Source: Capsicum annuum
Taxonomy: Eukaryota > Streptophyta > Magnoliopsida > Solanales > Solanaceae
NCBI RefSeq assembly: GCF_002878395.1
Contig: NC_061116.1
Coordinates: forward strand, 118,801,019 to 118,865,018
Direction of reading: 5' to 3'
Length of the DNA: 64,000 nucleotides
The position numbers were made by a program, and so were the translations under genes. Under the pieces are notes generated by a model that had not been told where the DNA came from, did no database searches, and saw only the letters and a program-made list of their open reading frames with translations. The stretch's first letter is position 1. Each line of letters opens with the position of its first letter. Of the stretch, positions 37,183 to 49,989 are shown in pieces.

Positions 37183-40100
37183 TATAGGAGATAAGAAACA
37201 TATCTTTAACAAAAAAAGGAAAGAGCAAAAAAATTTGATATGTTTTCATTGATCACCGCCACATTTATACATAATATCATAACTAAAAATGCTGAATAAA
37301 AGGATTAAAATAAGCTAAAATTATCTCTAACAATTATATCCTAAACATCAACAACTGTTATAAAATTAGATTTTGCATGATTGTAACCTATTTAGCTAAA
37401 CTTAATCGAACTTTAAAGCAGTATTTTTAATTACAACAGCTAGTACAACTAATCTCCAACTTTTGAGGCACTAATCTTAATACTCCTCCTTGACTCAAGA
37501 GCAGTAACACCAAGTATTTCCTTAAGAAACTCGAATTTTCTCTAGGTAGAGACTTGGTTAAAATTTCAACATTCTGGAAATTAGTTCTACAGTGCACCAT
37601 GTTTTTGTATCCATTCTTTTACACCTCCCTCAAGAAAATAAGCTTGACCTTGAAATATTTTATCTTTCCATAAGAAATAGGATTATTTTCAATTGAAATT
37701 ACAATGTCATTATCCATAAGGATTTCGGTACTCTTCTTTGTTCCATGTACAAATCTATCAGCAGCTTCTGAATCCAAAGGGCTTGATTCACAGCTAAAGT
37801 AGCTGCAATGTATTCTGCTTCAGCTATAGATTGAGCCACAACATCTTACTTTTTTGAACACCAAGAGAATATTCTAGAACCAAAACTAAAATAGTAACCT
37901 GAGGTACTTCTCATATCATCTGAGCAACCAACCCAATCACTATCAAAAAATCCTCGAAACTGAAAATCTGGTGTCTTTTTAAACATTATACCAAAATTAA
38001 TAGTACCTTTGACATATCTAATCACACGTTTAGCTGCTTGAAAATGAATTTCACTAGAAAAAAAATAATATCCATCCTTGTTGCAACCAAGTATATTAGG
38101 CAACTTATCAGAATCCTATAAAGTCCTTTATCAACCTTTTCAGCTCTATGTTTTTTGCAAAACTTCTCCTTTTGATTCATAAGAGTTGCAGTAGACTTGC
38201 AATCTTCCATTTTGAACTTTTTGAGAATTTCTTTGGCATATTTTTTCTAGCATATGAAGATCTCATATTTTTTGTTGAATTTTTATTCTAAGGAAATAAA
38301 ACAAACTTTCATCATTGCAGTCTAGAATAGATTGATCAAGTCCAAATTGCTACTTGTAACTAGCAAGTCATCTATATACAAAGAGATAATGGTTAGATCA
38401 GAATCTTCTTTTCTAATATAGAGTGTACACTTGCTGAGGCTTTTTTGAAAGCCTAAGATAAGAAGATGAACACCAATTCTGCTATACCAAGCTTTAGGAT
38501 CTTGTTTCAAACCATACAATGCCTTCTTTAGCAAGTACACGTTGTCTTCTTTGCCTTTGATAGAAAAACCTTCAGGTAGTTCTACAAAGATTTTTTCTTA
38601 AAGGTATCCATTTAGAAAATTTGATTTCACATCAATTTGGTAGATCTTCCATCCCTGTTGAGCTACTAGTTCTAACAATATCCTTATCGTATCCAAACGG
38701 GCAATAGGAGCAAAATTTTCTGGAAAATCTACTCCAAACATTTGTGCGTACCCTTTTGCAACTAGCCTGTCCTTGTACTTGTTTATAGAACCATCAGGAT
38801 TGAGCTTAATTCTATAAAATGACTTGACTCCAATATCTTTCTTGTGTGATGGTTTATAAACCAACTCTTATTTGTTGTTCTTTTCTATCATTTTTAGCTC
38901 CTCCTACATTGTATATCTCCATTCCTTATCTTTCCCAGCTTCTATAAATCTTGTAGGTTTTAAAACTGTAATATTACACCTTTGATATATATCAGAAAGT
39001 GTTCTTATGCCTCTAATAGGTACATCATCAACATCATCATCTACAAATTCTAGATTCTGTTGTTTTTTTTTATCATTTTACCATCTCCAGGTGTCATTCT
39101 CCACAAACATAACGTCCCTTCTAAGAATCAGTTTGTCATTTTGGGGTTGATAGATCCTGTAAGATTTTGAAAATCTACTATATCCTACAAAGATTCCAGG
39201 TTCATCCTTTCTATCTAGTTTATTTATTTTCACCTGAGGTATAAGAAAAACAAAGACAACCAAATATTTTCAGATGTGTTAGCAAAGTTTTGTAACCAAA
39301 CCATGCCTCAGACGGTGTCTTCTTCTGCAGAGCCTTAGTTGGCAATCTGTTTAGCATAAATATTGCGGTATTGGTAGATTCAACCTAAATTTTCTTTGAC
39401 AGCCCTTTCTCATGGAGCAAACACCCTGTCCTCTCTATTAGGGTTTGATTTTTCCTTTCCACTACTCCATTTTGTTGAGGAGTATAGGGTTCCGTTATCT
39501 GATACTCGATTCCTGCTTCACTACAAAAGTTGTTGAACTCAAGTTTATTAAATTCTATTTTCTATCTTATCTCCTGAATTTTACAACCACTTTGATTTTC
39601 CATAAAAACCTTAAATTTACAAAATATATCAGTGACCTCGAATTTAGAATTCAAAAAATAAATCCAACAATATCTGGAACAATCATTATAAAGGCAATAT
39701 AGTACTTAATAACCTTTAAAGATGGTGTTTTCTGAGGTCTGCCTACATCCGTGTGAACAAGTTGCAGCTTATTCTTTGCCTTCTATGATGAATTCTAAAA
39801 AGGAAGCCTTGTTTGCTTCCCACACCAACAAGCTTCACAAGCAGGTAGATTTTTATCAAGGCTCGGAAGACCTTATTCTAGTTAATTTTCTTTCATGAAT
39901 AGTACAACATCATGATGATAATGTCCGATTCTTTTTTGCTATAGCTCGAAATCATTTTCCAACCGGACAACTATTGCTTGCTCCTCATCCAATAGATTCA
40001 CAGAAAAACTCCTTCATCTCATATTGACCTTGAACATCTTCTTATTATCAGAATCCTTAATTACACATGCTTTTTCTTCAAATAATAGTTTGAAAATATT

Positions 40101-41693
40101 TTCAAGTAGTTGCCAACACTTAAGAGGTTTTGATCAAGATCAGGAACAAAGAAAACATCAGTTGTAAGTTTCAAACATGTAGGGCTTTGAATTGCAATTG
40201 TTTCTTTGCCTTTTGCTTCAAGATATTCTCCATTTCCAATTTTGACTTTGGAAATAATAGATTTATCTAGCTCTTTAAAAAGCACTTGATCGCTGGTCAT
40301 ATAATTTGTACATCCGCTATCAATCAACCAATTTTTAGAAGTACTTTTGCTAGCAAAACAAGTTGCTACAAATAATTGCTCTTCTTGATATTGATTTGCA
40401 GCAGCCTTGGCTTTTTTTTTTGTTGCGTTTGTGGTTTGTATACCCTATATACATGGACTAGTTGACCATATTTTTTGTACTTGACATCTGGTCTCCACCA
40501 ATATTTCTGTTGAGAGTGGTTTTTCTTTTTGTAATGAGGGCAGGATGGATTACTTCCTCCCTGATTGTTGTAATTATTGCCTTGCTTTTTTTTGATTCTT
40601 TTTCTTTCCCTTGTATGACTCATTCTGTGATTTAGCTTGAAAATCACCTTCAACAGAACCTTTTTTCCTTATTATTTTCCCTTACTCCAATGCCTGTAAA
40701 GCTTTAACAAATTTTGCTAAGGTAATTCTTGACAAATCTTTAGCATTCTCTAAAAAAGAGATTGTGGCTTCATATTTCTCAGGAAGTGTGACAAGATTTT
40801 TTTGAACAATTCTTTCATCAGTAAAATCCTTACCAAATCATATCACCTAGTTGGCTAAGTCGAGTAGCTGATCTGCATAATCTTTTATAGTTTCTAATTC
40901 TTTCATTCTCTTTATTTCAAATTCCCAAATCAGATTCATCACTTGCATATTCTGTACTCTTTCATTTCCTTGATATTCCTTTTCAAGATACTCCTAAATT
41001 TCTGCAACGTACTTTATTTGCATAATTCTAGTAAGAATTGAAGGAGATACTGCAGAGAAAAGACATGCTTTGGCTTTGGATTCCCTTGTCTTTCTCTCCT
41101 TGTGATATTTCATCTGGTTCACTATTGGATTAGCTCCAAAAGGAGTTACTTCATAATCCTCTTCTACTGCTTCCCAGAGATCTAGTGCTTTATGATGAAC
41201 TATCATTTTAATTACCTAAGCTTGATGATTCTCACCATTAAATACAGGTGGAGTTAGAAAACTTTTTTCAGAATTCATTTTCTATAAACTATTTAAGATA
41301 ACAGTTTAAAGAATTGTTGTATAGAAAAAACTTATGTTTTTTATTCACTCTTTTCTCACAGGACCCTCAAGATGGGAATGCTCTTGATACCAATCTGTAG
41401 GAGTTAAAAAATAGATCTTTAATAGAGAAAATAAAGAGTAGAAATCTTGGTTATGTTTTCATTGATCACTACAACATTTATACATAATATCATAATTGAA
41501 AATGCTGAATAAAAAAGAGTAAAATAAGTTATTATCTCTAACAATTGTAGCCTAAAGATCAACAACTGTTATAAAATTAGATTTGTATGATTGCAGCCTT
41601 ATTTAGCTAAACTTAATCCAAATTTAAAGCTGTATTTTGAATTACAACAGCTAGTATATCTAATCTACGACTTTTGAGGCACTAATTTTAACA
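37183..41693 (-). mobile_element. Ty1/Copia element Copia-2, structurally complete
   Basis: Two direct LTRs of about 300 bp (37183-37482 and 41396-41693) flank a decayed polyprotein. The right LTR is TGTAGGAG...TTAACA; the left has TA for TG at both borders. The primer site TGGTATCAAGAGC (41380-41392, element strand) follows the 5' LTR and the purine tract CAAGGAGGAG precedes the 3' LTR. Flanks ATGAC and ACGAC are a one-mismatch 5-bp target duplication. LTR divergence is visible by eye, so it is older than Copia-3. Confidence 0.88.
37640..41277 (-). pseudogene. Copia-2 gag-pol polyprotein, dead
   Basis: gag starts at 41277; KALDLWEAVEEDYEV and VNQMKYHKERKTRESKAKA are typical. The zinc knuckle near 40450-40495 reads YKKYGQLVHVYRVY, so three of four metal ligands are Tyr. 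The protease reads MIDSGCTNYMTSD (40327). The integrase C-terminal side has KLDRKDEPGIFVGYS (39263). RT reads [47 protein letters not shown] and SLYIDDLLVTS (YIDD kept). RNase H reads FRGFFDSDWVGCSDDMRSTS. Frameshifts and stops break it into many frames. Confidence 0.88.
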
Positions 41694-42523
41694 ACGACAT
41701 TAGCAATTAGCTTGTCGAGCACAATCAAGAAGATCATAATGTCATTTTTGTGGGTGATTTATGGGTTAAGGAAATAGTGGGGGAAAATGATCAAAATGTT
41801 GGTCACACCAATAAATATGTTATATTCCTGATACTAAGTTCCATATCTAGTGTGATTTGTATAGTGTCAGAACTTGTAACTCTGTCTTTTACGAGGAAGC
41901 GAATCTTTAGAAGTGTGGGTTTGTAGAAATGTCAAAGTAACTAGTCATGAAAATAGTAGTGAAGTGAAATGTTGACTTTGATGTGTCAAGGAAGTGCTGG
42001 ATAATAACTAAAGAAGGATCTCTAGTAGAAGGGAGTAGTGGGAGAATGAGAAGTTTTGGTAGCATGAAAAGATTAGAGAAAATGAGGAAAGCAAAAATTG
42101 AATGGGAATACGAGTTTATATATTCTCGAAGGGTCTTTGATTTTATATAGTCTCGAAGGGTATTTCAAGGGTTTTGAAGATGGGATTATTCGATTGTGTC
42201 ACACATTGAGTAGTATAAAAGAGGTGTGAGTGGAGGTGATAAATATAAAGAAAAATAGGAGAGTTGGTGAATCTTGAACATATATTGCTTTTCTTTCTCA
42301 AAATTCATTTGAACAAGACATAATTTCTTGTTATCCTCTTTTGATAGGAAAGTTGAAGCTCACTCAAATAGACCATGGTCTTTGTAGAAGAAACTCGAAA
42401 AGAAAAGCTTGAAAACTCACAATAAATTGGACACATTAACTTTTTGATGCCTCTGATTGAAATTGATCAACTTTTTTAATAAAGGTATGTGATTAGTCAA
42501 AGCATCAAGAAGATGCATGCATA
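41694..42523. other. No gene; partly duplicated flank
   Basis: The first 60 bp (ATTAGCTTGTCGAGCACAAT onward) resemble 37065-37130 on the other side of Copia-2. The rest is AT-rich with no recognised coding. A small imperfect tandem repeat (TATTCTCGAAGGGT / TAGTCTCGAAGGGT) lies at about 42117-42165. Confidence 0.5.
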
Positions 42524-42531
42524 ATAACAGG

Positions 42532-42790
42532 CATGGGCGGACCGACGTGCAATTTTTGGGTGCTCGAGCACCCACTAAACTCGACGTAGAAGAGGTATAA
42601 TTATATAAGAAACAGTGAAAAAATGGTAAAATATATACAAAAGCACCCAGAGAACAAAAGCATGGTTGGGTGCTCTGGCTTTAGACATAACTTTCATGTC
42701 TCCCATCCTGGGATCGAATCCTTATAGCTGCATTGTTTAGTAAATTTTTTTTTGAGCACCCACAACCTAAAAAAGCTGGGTCCACCACTG
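42532..42790. mobile_element. hAT-type MITE, 259 bp
   Basis: The ends CATGGGCGGACC and GGTCCACCACTG are imperfect inverted repeats (consensus near CAGTGGCGGACC). The flanks carry an exact 8-bp duplication, ATAACAGG, at 42524-42531 and 42791-42798, the hAT hallmark. The sequence just inside the ends, GGGTGCTCGAGCACCC, is a perfect palindrome. An internal GGGATCGAATCC resembles a pol III B box, so a SINE-like origin was considered, but the ends and duplication favour hAT. Confidence 0.88.
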
Positions 42791-42798
42791 ATAACAGG

Positions 42799-43558
42799 GG
42801 GCATAATTATATTGAGACAAAAATACAGAAGAGAATTATTAGCCCCTATACATTAGCCATCTAAAACTAGAGTACCAATGAAGTCCAAAAACTATCCAGT
42901 ATTAAGAATTAGGGACAACCTCTTTAAGAAAGTGCTCAAGATGTCTTAGTTGATCCATGATTTATGTGTCAGGACAAACAAAATAAGATTGACTAAGCAC
43001 TTGGAATTTAGCGACTAACTGTTCCTCTCCATCTAGATTCACCAAAAAATTATGGGAGCAATCATAATTTAGATTTTCCTAAAGCTTTTATCAACTTTCC
43101 AAAGACTCCAAAACACGTGTGCCTTTTCCTACACTGGTATGGACCAACTTAACTTGAAGATATATAGGATCATGTTCCACAGTTCATATGCTTAACATGG
43201 AAACTGATTGATTTTGTTTATATTTAGATCTCTAACCCTTTGAAAAAGTTATGGGACTTTCTCATTTAATTATTCCAATTTATAAAAAGCAATTGGTATA
43301 TTTGACAGCTATTTCCTAATGTTTTTTGCCGTAGATGAGATCCTTTTGGTTATGCTTTGTGTAAGAAAGTCATGTGATTCCTTGACTATCTTATGCTGCT
43401 AGTGTAGAAAGAACATCCTAATTACCAACTCATTAGTCACATCAAGGATTCTATAGTTTTGCTATTGAGGGTTTACTCTTATTTATCCCAAATCACGGAC
43501 TTGAACTCCCTATCAGACAAAGTAATAAAGACAGTCAATGCTTAAGTTTATTCCAATC
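42799..43558. other. No intact gene; probable retroelement flank
   Basis: Mostly AT-rich without strong frames. The last part (near 43525-43558) joins in frame across Copia-3 to RNase H coding at 48042, so it belongs to that older element. Nothing else is recognised. Confidence 0.4.
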
Positions 43559-46500
43559 TATTGGTGTTTTTGCAGTAAAACCAAGTTGGCTAAGAAGAAA
43601 AAAAGAAAGATAACACACACTACTGATGCTGAAGAGAGTAGTTCATTCAGTTTTTCAGAATTACATTTAAAGACCTAAAAAACCAACTAAGATCCTAAAA
43701 TATAGCAACAAACACTACATTCTGAATCATGGAATAACTAAATCCTAAAAACTAGGAAACTACTTTGAAACATTCAAAGCAATAAATAAAAAAAGTGGCA
43801 GTTTTTAAACATGTGCATTAACACTCCTCTTTGTTTAGATGCTGCAAACACCAAGTTCTTTTCTGAAGATTTCAAACTTGCTCAGTGGAAATGGTTTGGT
43901 GAGGATATCTACTACTTAATCTTCTATTTTATAGAAACAAAGAACCACATCACCACTTTTTTGTACTTCTCTCTCAAAAAACAATTTGATGTTGAAATGC
44001 TTGGTCTTGTCGTGAAATACTGGATTATTGGAAATTGTAATTGCTGCCTGATTGTTAACAAAAACCTATGTGCTTTGCCTCTTCTCTAGATTTAAATCAC
44101 TCAGAATTTTTCTCAACCAGATGGCTTGATTTACATCAGCTGTTGCAGCAATAAATTCAACCTCAGCAGTGGATTGGGCTACAGTTTCTTGCTTTTTGGA
44201 GCTCCATGAAAACATTCTTGAACCAAGATTGAAACAATATCCAGAGGTGCTTTTCATGTCATCCATTGAGCCTTCCCAATCACTATCAGAAAATCCAGTC
44301 AGCTTGAACTCCTTGCTCTTCATAAATTTTACTTCATAATTCCAAGTTCCCTTGATGTATCTGATGACTCTCTTTGCAGCCCTCATGTGAGTCTTATTTG
44401 GACAATGCATGAACCTAGATAGAATGCTTACTGCATTTAGAATATCAGGTCTGGTTGTGGTTAAATACATCAGGCATCCTATCAAGCTTCTGAATTCAGA
44501 TTCATCAACTTGGGCAGCACCATCTTCTTTAACCAGCTTTTTTTTTGATTCATAGAAGTACTCATTTCCTTGCAGTCTTCCATCTGAAACTTTTTTAATA
44601 TTTCTCTTGCATATTTCTTCTGGAAAATGAATACCTCATCTTGACTTTTCTTAATTTCCATTCCAAGAAAGTAAGTCATTAGGCCAAGATCTGTCATCTC
44701 AAAAACCTTCTGTATTTCATCTTGAATTGATTGACATGATCAATATTACTCCCAGTAACTAAAAGATCATATACATAAAGAGAGATGACTAAGATGTCTG
44801 CACCATCAAGTGGGTTCAGACAACCTTTTCTGAAACCCCAAACTGATTAAGTAATCATCAATTCTACTGTACTATGCCCGAGGTGCTTGTTTTAGACCAT
44901 AAAGTGCTTTTCTTAGCAAATACACTTTATCTTCTTCTCTCTTTTCCACAAAGCCTTCAGGTTGCTCAACATAGATCTCTTCTTGTAGAAATCCATTAAG
45001 AAATGCTGACTTTACATCCAACTGAAACACTTTCTAGTTTCTTTGAGCTGTAAGAGCATGGAGCAATTTGATTGTGTCGAGCCTAGCAATAGGTAAAAAT
45101 GTGTCTGAGTAGTCAACTCCAAACACTTAAGCATATCCCTTGACCACTTGCCTTGCTTTGTGCTTGTTGACTGAGCCATCGGGGTTCAACTTGGTTTTGA
45201 ACACCCACTTAACTCCAATTACTTTCCTATTGTGAGGTCTATCAACCAACTCCCACATTTTATTTTTTTAATCATTGATAGCTCCCCCTTCATTGCACTC
45301 CTCCAATTTTCATTGTCTTTTGCTTCCATGTATCCTGCAGGTTCATAAATGGCTATATTGTATCTCTGATATATGTCAAAGAGCAACTTTGTACCTCTTA
45401 TTGCCATGTCATCAATCAGCTCATCCTCTCACATTTCATCAGCATGTCCCTCTGATGTATCGATAATAGGTGAATGCCTTAGCTCACTTGGACACTGGAT
45501 GGTCTTCTTTGAGTCTTCCCAATTCCACTCTTTTTCTTCCATAAAGTGCACGTCCCTCCTTATGAAAATTTTCCTAGTTTGTGGCTGGAAAACTTTGTAG
45601 GCTTTGGCAAATGTGTTGTAACCTATGAAGATTTCTGGTAAAGCTCTTTTATCCTACTTATCTTGGTTGATCTGTGGAACTCGGGCAAAGCATAAACAAC
45701 CAAAAATTTTAACAAAGTTAAGAGATGGCTTACGTTCATACCAAGCTTCAAATGGTGTCAGATCCTTTCAGCTCTTGTTGAAAGCAGATTTTGCAAGAAA
45801 ACAACAGTATTTGCTGTTTCTACCCAAAAGTTCTTAGGTAAGTTTTTCTCATACAACATACAACATTTCATCTCCAATATAAATCTATTTCTCCTCTCAA
45901 CCACTCCATTTTGTTGAGGAGTATAGGGAGCTGTTAACTGATGCTCAATTCCTGCTTCTTCACAGAATTTATTAAATTCTTCAAATGTATACTCTTTGCC
46001 ATTATCTGACCTGAGCATTTGTATTTTGTAGGCACTCTGATTTTTAACCCGAGCTTTGAAAATCCAGAAGACTCGTGCTACCTCAGACTTGTACTTGAGA
46101 AAGTATATCCAACATATCCTGGTGAAGTCATCAATGAACACTACATAGTACCAATTTCCATTTAGAGAAGGTGTTCTTTGAGGGCCTAATATATCTGTGT
46201 GAACCAATTGCAACTTATTTGAAGCTTTCCAAGCTGTTTTAGGAAAAGGCTTCCTCGTTGGATTTCCATACTGACATACCTAACAATTTTTAGAATGCTC
46301 CTGTAAGTTTGGTATGTCCTTGATAATATTCAGCCTTTGCATTTGAAGTAGTCCACGATAATGAAAGTGCTTGAGTTTTTTGTGCCAGATTTCAGTGACA
46401 CTTTCTTTGGATTGAAAAGCCATGTGCTCCTCCTCTATTGGATTTAGAGCAAAGCTTTAATTAAGCATTATTTATTCTCAAATAGAACTTTATATCCTTT

Positions 46501-48041
46501 CTCCAACAATTGACCAACACTCAATAGATTTTGATCAATCTTTGGTACAAAGAGAACATCTGCAATAATTTTTTTTCCTTCATAGCTTGAAATAGCTATA
46601 ATTCTTTTTTTTTTCACATCCAGATGTTCACCATTTCCAATCCTCACCATCTTACACTCGATGGTTCTCAACTCGTTGAAGAGTTCTCTATCGTGAGTCA
46701 TGTGGTTGGTATAACCACTATCTACTAGCCAGTATTCACTTGTGTTGGTACTTGAGAAGTATGTGGCCACAAAGAGTTGATCTTCCTCTTCTTTATCAGC
46801 AACTTTTACATCTTCTTTTTGCTGTTGAGGCTTAACTCTATAGATCACTGCTTTATGACCAAGTTGGCTTCACTTAGTGCACTTAGCATTAGGTCTTCTC
46901 CAGCATTTGGAAGGTAGATGGCCTTTCTTCCCACAGTGTTGGCAGGGTGGAAATGTCTTCTTCGAGCCTCCTCATTTGCCCTTTTGATTATTGTTGAATG
47001 AAATTTCTCCATTTTTGACTGATTCTTGAAGTTATTATTCCTTGTATTCTTGTCGTTGTCTTGATTCTTGGCTGGTAAGTTTCCTTATACTACTCCATCC
47101 CGTCTTATGGCTCTCCTTTGATCTAGTGTTTGCAAGGCATTTAAGAGCTCTTTAGGGGAAATTTTTGACAGATCCTTTGCGTTTTCCAGGGTTGTTATAG
47201 TTGCTTCAAACCTTTCTGGCACTGTTACAAGTAACTTCTCCACAATTCTTGAATCTGTTAACTCGGATCCAAGCAACCTCACCTTGTTGGCAATGCTTAA
47301 AAGTCTGTCCGAGTACTTTTTTACTAATTCTGACTCCTTCATTCTCTGCAATTCAAAATCCCTGATAAGATTCAACACTTGCATTCCACGAATCCTTTCA
47401 TCGCCTGCATACTCTGTCTTGAGATAATCTCAGATTGCTTTTACTGACTTCAAAGACATTATTCGTGTGAAAATCATAGGAGATACTGCTGCAAAAAAGG
47501 ATGCTTTTACCTTTGATTATTTTGTCTTCTTCTTCTTCTGCGATTTCATTTGTGATACAATGGGGTTTGTTGGAAGTGGCTGAACTTCATAGTCTTTCTC
47601 CACTGGTTCCCATAGATCCAATGCTTCGAGGTAGGTCTCCATTTTCACGGCCCACATTTGATAGTTGTCTCCATTAAAGACTGGTGGTGCTATTGCTGAA
47701 AAATTGGACTCTCCTTCTATTAATGCACTCAACTAGCCTCATAGATCCCTCAAGAAGATTGCTTTGATACCAATTTGTTGGTGTTTTTGCAGTAAAACCA
47801 AGTTGGCTGAGAAGAAAAAAAAGAAAGATAACACACACTATTGATGCTGAAGAGAGTAGTTCATTCAATTTTTCAGAACTACATTTAAAGACCTAAAAAA
47901 CCAACTAAGATCCTAAAATCTAGCAACAAACACTAAATGCTGAATCATGGAATAACTAAATCCTAAAACTAGGAAACTACTTTGAAACATTCAAAGTAAT
48001 AAATAAAACAAGTGCCAGCTTTTAAACATGTGCATTAACAC
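43559..48041 (-). mobile_element. Ty1/Copia element Copia-3, complete structure with target duplication
   Basis: LTRs lie at 43559-43823 and 47776-48041 (about 265 bp each), differing by roughly a dozen substitutions plus two 1-bp indels by eye. An exact 5-bp duplication, CAATC, flanks it (43554-43558 and 48042-48046). The primer site TGGTATCAAAGC (47762-47773, element strand) and purine tract CAAAGAGGAG (near 43824-43833) are in place. Size, LTR length and protein text make it a relative of Copia-2, with less LTR divergence. Confidence 0.95.
44066..47732 (-). pseudogene. Copia-3 gag-pol polyprotein, inactive
   Basis: gag starts at 47732 (MSALIEGESNFSAIAPPVF) and continues with FELQRMKESELVKKYSDRLL (47085-47384). 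Zinc knuckle one, CQHCGKKGHLPSKC (about 46905-46945), is intact; the second reads CTK-stop-SQLGHKAVIY. The protease reads WLVDSGYTNHMT. The integrase core (45758-46213) keeps HTDILGP, RSDNGKEY and QNGVVERRN, so the D,D,E triad is present. RT at 44763-44775 reads YVYD instead of YVDD, losing a catalytic Asp. RNase H (44066-44485) reads GFSDSDWEGSMDDMKSTSGY. Several stops and frameshifts occur. Confidence 0.9.
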
Positions 48042-48440
48042 AATCAAGTGGGCTAAGCCTCCAGATTATAAGCTTAACACAGATGGTTGCTCGAAAGGTA
48101 ATCTGATATGGCCTTCAAATTTTTTAAAGGATCTTGAACTAGTAATTTTCTATAACGACTGCTATCCTAGTAGGTATGACACTAACAATTTGCCAGTGCA
48201 TCGATAATGGCAAATAAAGATTGTAGTAGAAAGGATTAAAGTTTTGAAAGAGAAAGGAGAATTCTATATTGTGCATCACTATTGAGAATAAAATATTGTT
48301 AACAATGTCATGGCAAATTGGAGTCAAAAGCTATAAATACCCACACTTATTCACCAAGTAGGGTTAGAGCCTCTTTAAAGATGGATCGGTACCAAATTAT
48401 CAACTTCAAAGGCAGGATCCGAAAAATGCTCTTTGATGTA
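48042..48440 (+). pseudogene. RNase H fragment of an older non-LTR element
   Basis: The plus strand reads IKWAKPPDYKLNTDGCSKGN, then WQIKIVVERIKVLKEKGEFY, IVHHY and ANWSQKL. This matches RNase H domains attached to plant LINEs (the DGxxxGN start and the late HxxxExN-type region). Its frame runs back across the Copia-3 target site into 43525-43558, so Copia-3 split it. Stops and gaps make it inactive. Confidence 0.7.
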
Positions 48441-49985
48441 TAGTTTACTCATGCTTGTTTGATGGCTCGTAGTTGCTTTACAAGGGAAAATGATTTAACC
48501 AGTCATTTTTGTATAGGGTGGAGAAATCACACTCTGTGGTGGATAGGTTTGTAATACCTGGCTACACATGTTCACCTTTTGGTTGCTAATACATACGTAT
48601 GGGTTCGCTAAAATCTCCCATCAGTGTGGTGGATTAAAATTAGGAAAAAAAATGTTTTTGCAATTTGAACTTATTATATTTCTGGTCACATATCAGTAAA
48701 ATTTTACTATGCGCCAAGGTTCCCCTAACAAAGTAGATATTTAAAAAGAAATAAAAGTTACTGGTGCCACAGAGGGGTATAGTCACAATTTTGGAAGGTC
48801 ACATTCCAAATATGTTTAAAGACCCAGGAACTTGGCATATCAACCAAACCATTCACATTACGTCGGAACAAATTTGTCATACGGACAGAGCCATAGAATG
48901 CTCTCAAAAATATATCACCATTAATTCCATAAGAAAAGATAAAACTGCATTGTTAAACAACTTTCAAATCAAATAACTTGTAATTATAAGCAACATAAAC
49001 TGGAAAAGTAAAACATATTTCTCGCTATCATTAATTCAGTATCAAAACTTTAAAATCCACTGAATTTTATTTTCTGCAGAAGTTGTTCAACTGACCACTT
49101 GAGCCTATGGGTCTTCATTGAGCTGATTATGTAACAAGAATTTTATACCATTGGTAGAAGAAGAAACATCATCACTTGAGATCCAATCTAGATAAAAACT
49201 TGAAAAATCATGACAAATAGCAACACATCTCGCAGAAGTTCATTCAAACTAAAGTTTGTGTTCAACCTGTTTCAAATACAAAGACGAGATTGATAAAGGA
49301 GTACAAATAATCCTCAAGAAAATAGGACAATACCTACTAAATTGCCAACTCTCTGTTGGTCTGACCACTAAACCAACAAATAGCTCTGCCTTTTAAGAGT
49401 TAATTTATTAGCAGAAATTAGAAGATACATCCCGTATCCTAAGAATGAGATAAAAATTTCAATTTTATTGATGCAACAAAGAACAAGAAAGACAAGGTAC
49501 ACAATTGAGTTGAAGTAGTTCACAAGAGGCAAAGAGGAAACAGATCTTGACAACATAAGTCAGAATGTTCACTAAATTTGGTAACGAGCAATGCACTTCT
49601 TAGAAACGAGTCTACTTTCTATTGAAAATGATCTAAAGGAAAGTAGTGATAAAATCCTAAGTTGAAATAATCATTAGGTTTTCACCCTCAAGACACAGAA
49701 AGGAATTAACATTGAAAGCTTTATATATGAACTTCGTATCAAAAGGACCTAGCATTTCATATGATAAATGAGAACATGACAAGTCTATTGCACAGCTGAT
49801 ACTTAAAAATGATGGCATAAATCATATTTTCTTATGTTGGTGTTATCGGGCACATAGTGAACCATCAATTTGGGTACCATTAGATATACCATGGATAATT
49901 TTTGGTTCATCTATAGTAAATTATTAAGTCAAATATTGATTGAACATTGTCGCAACCTATTCACAAGTAGAAAAATAACAAGATA
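48441..49985. other. No recognisable gene
   Basis: AT-rich sequence with only short chance frames. No repeat family, RNA gene or domain is recognised. Confidence 0.4.
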
Positions 49986-49989
49986 CAAA

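Noticed and set aside
42532..42790. SINE, because of a B-box-like GGGATCGAATCC
   Set aside because: Inverted CAxxGGxGGACC ends and an exact 8-bp duplication fit hAT better; there is no A box at the correct spacing and no A or TTG tail.
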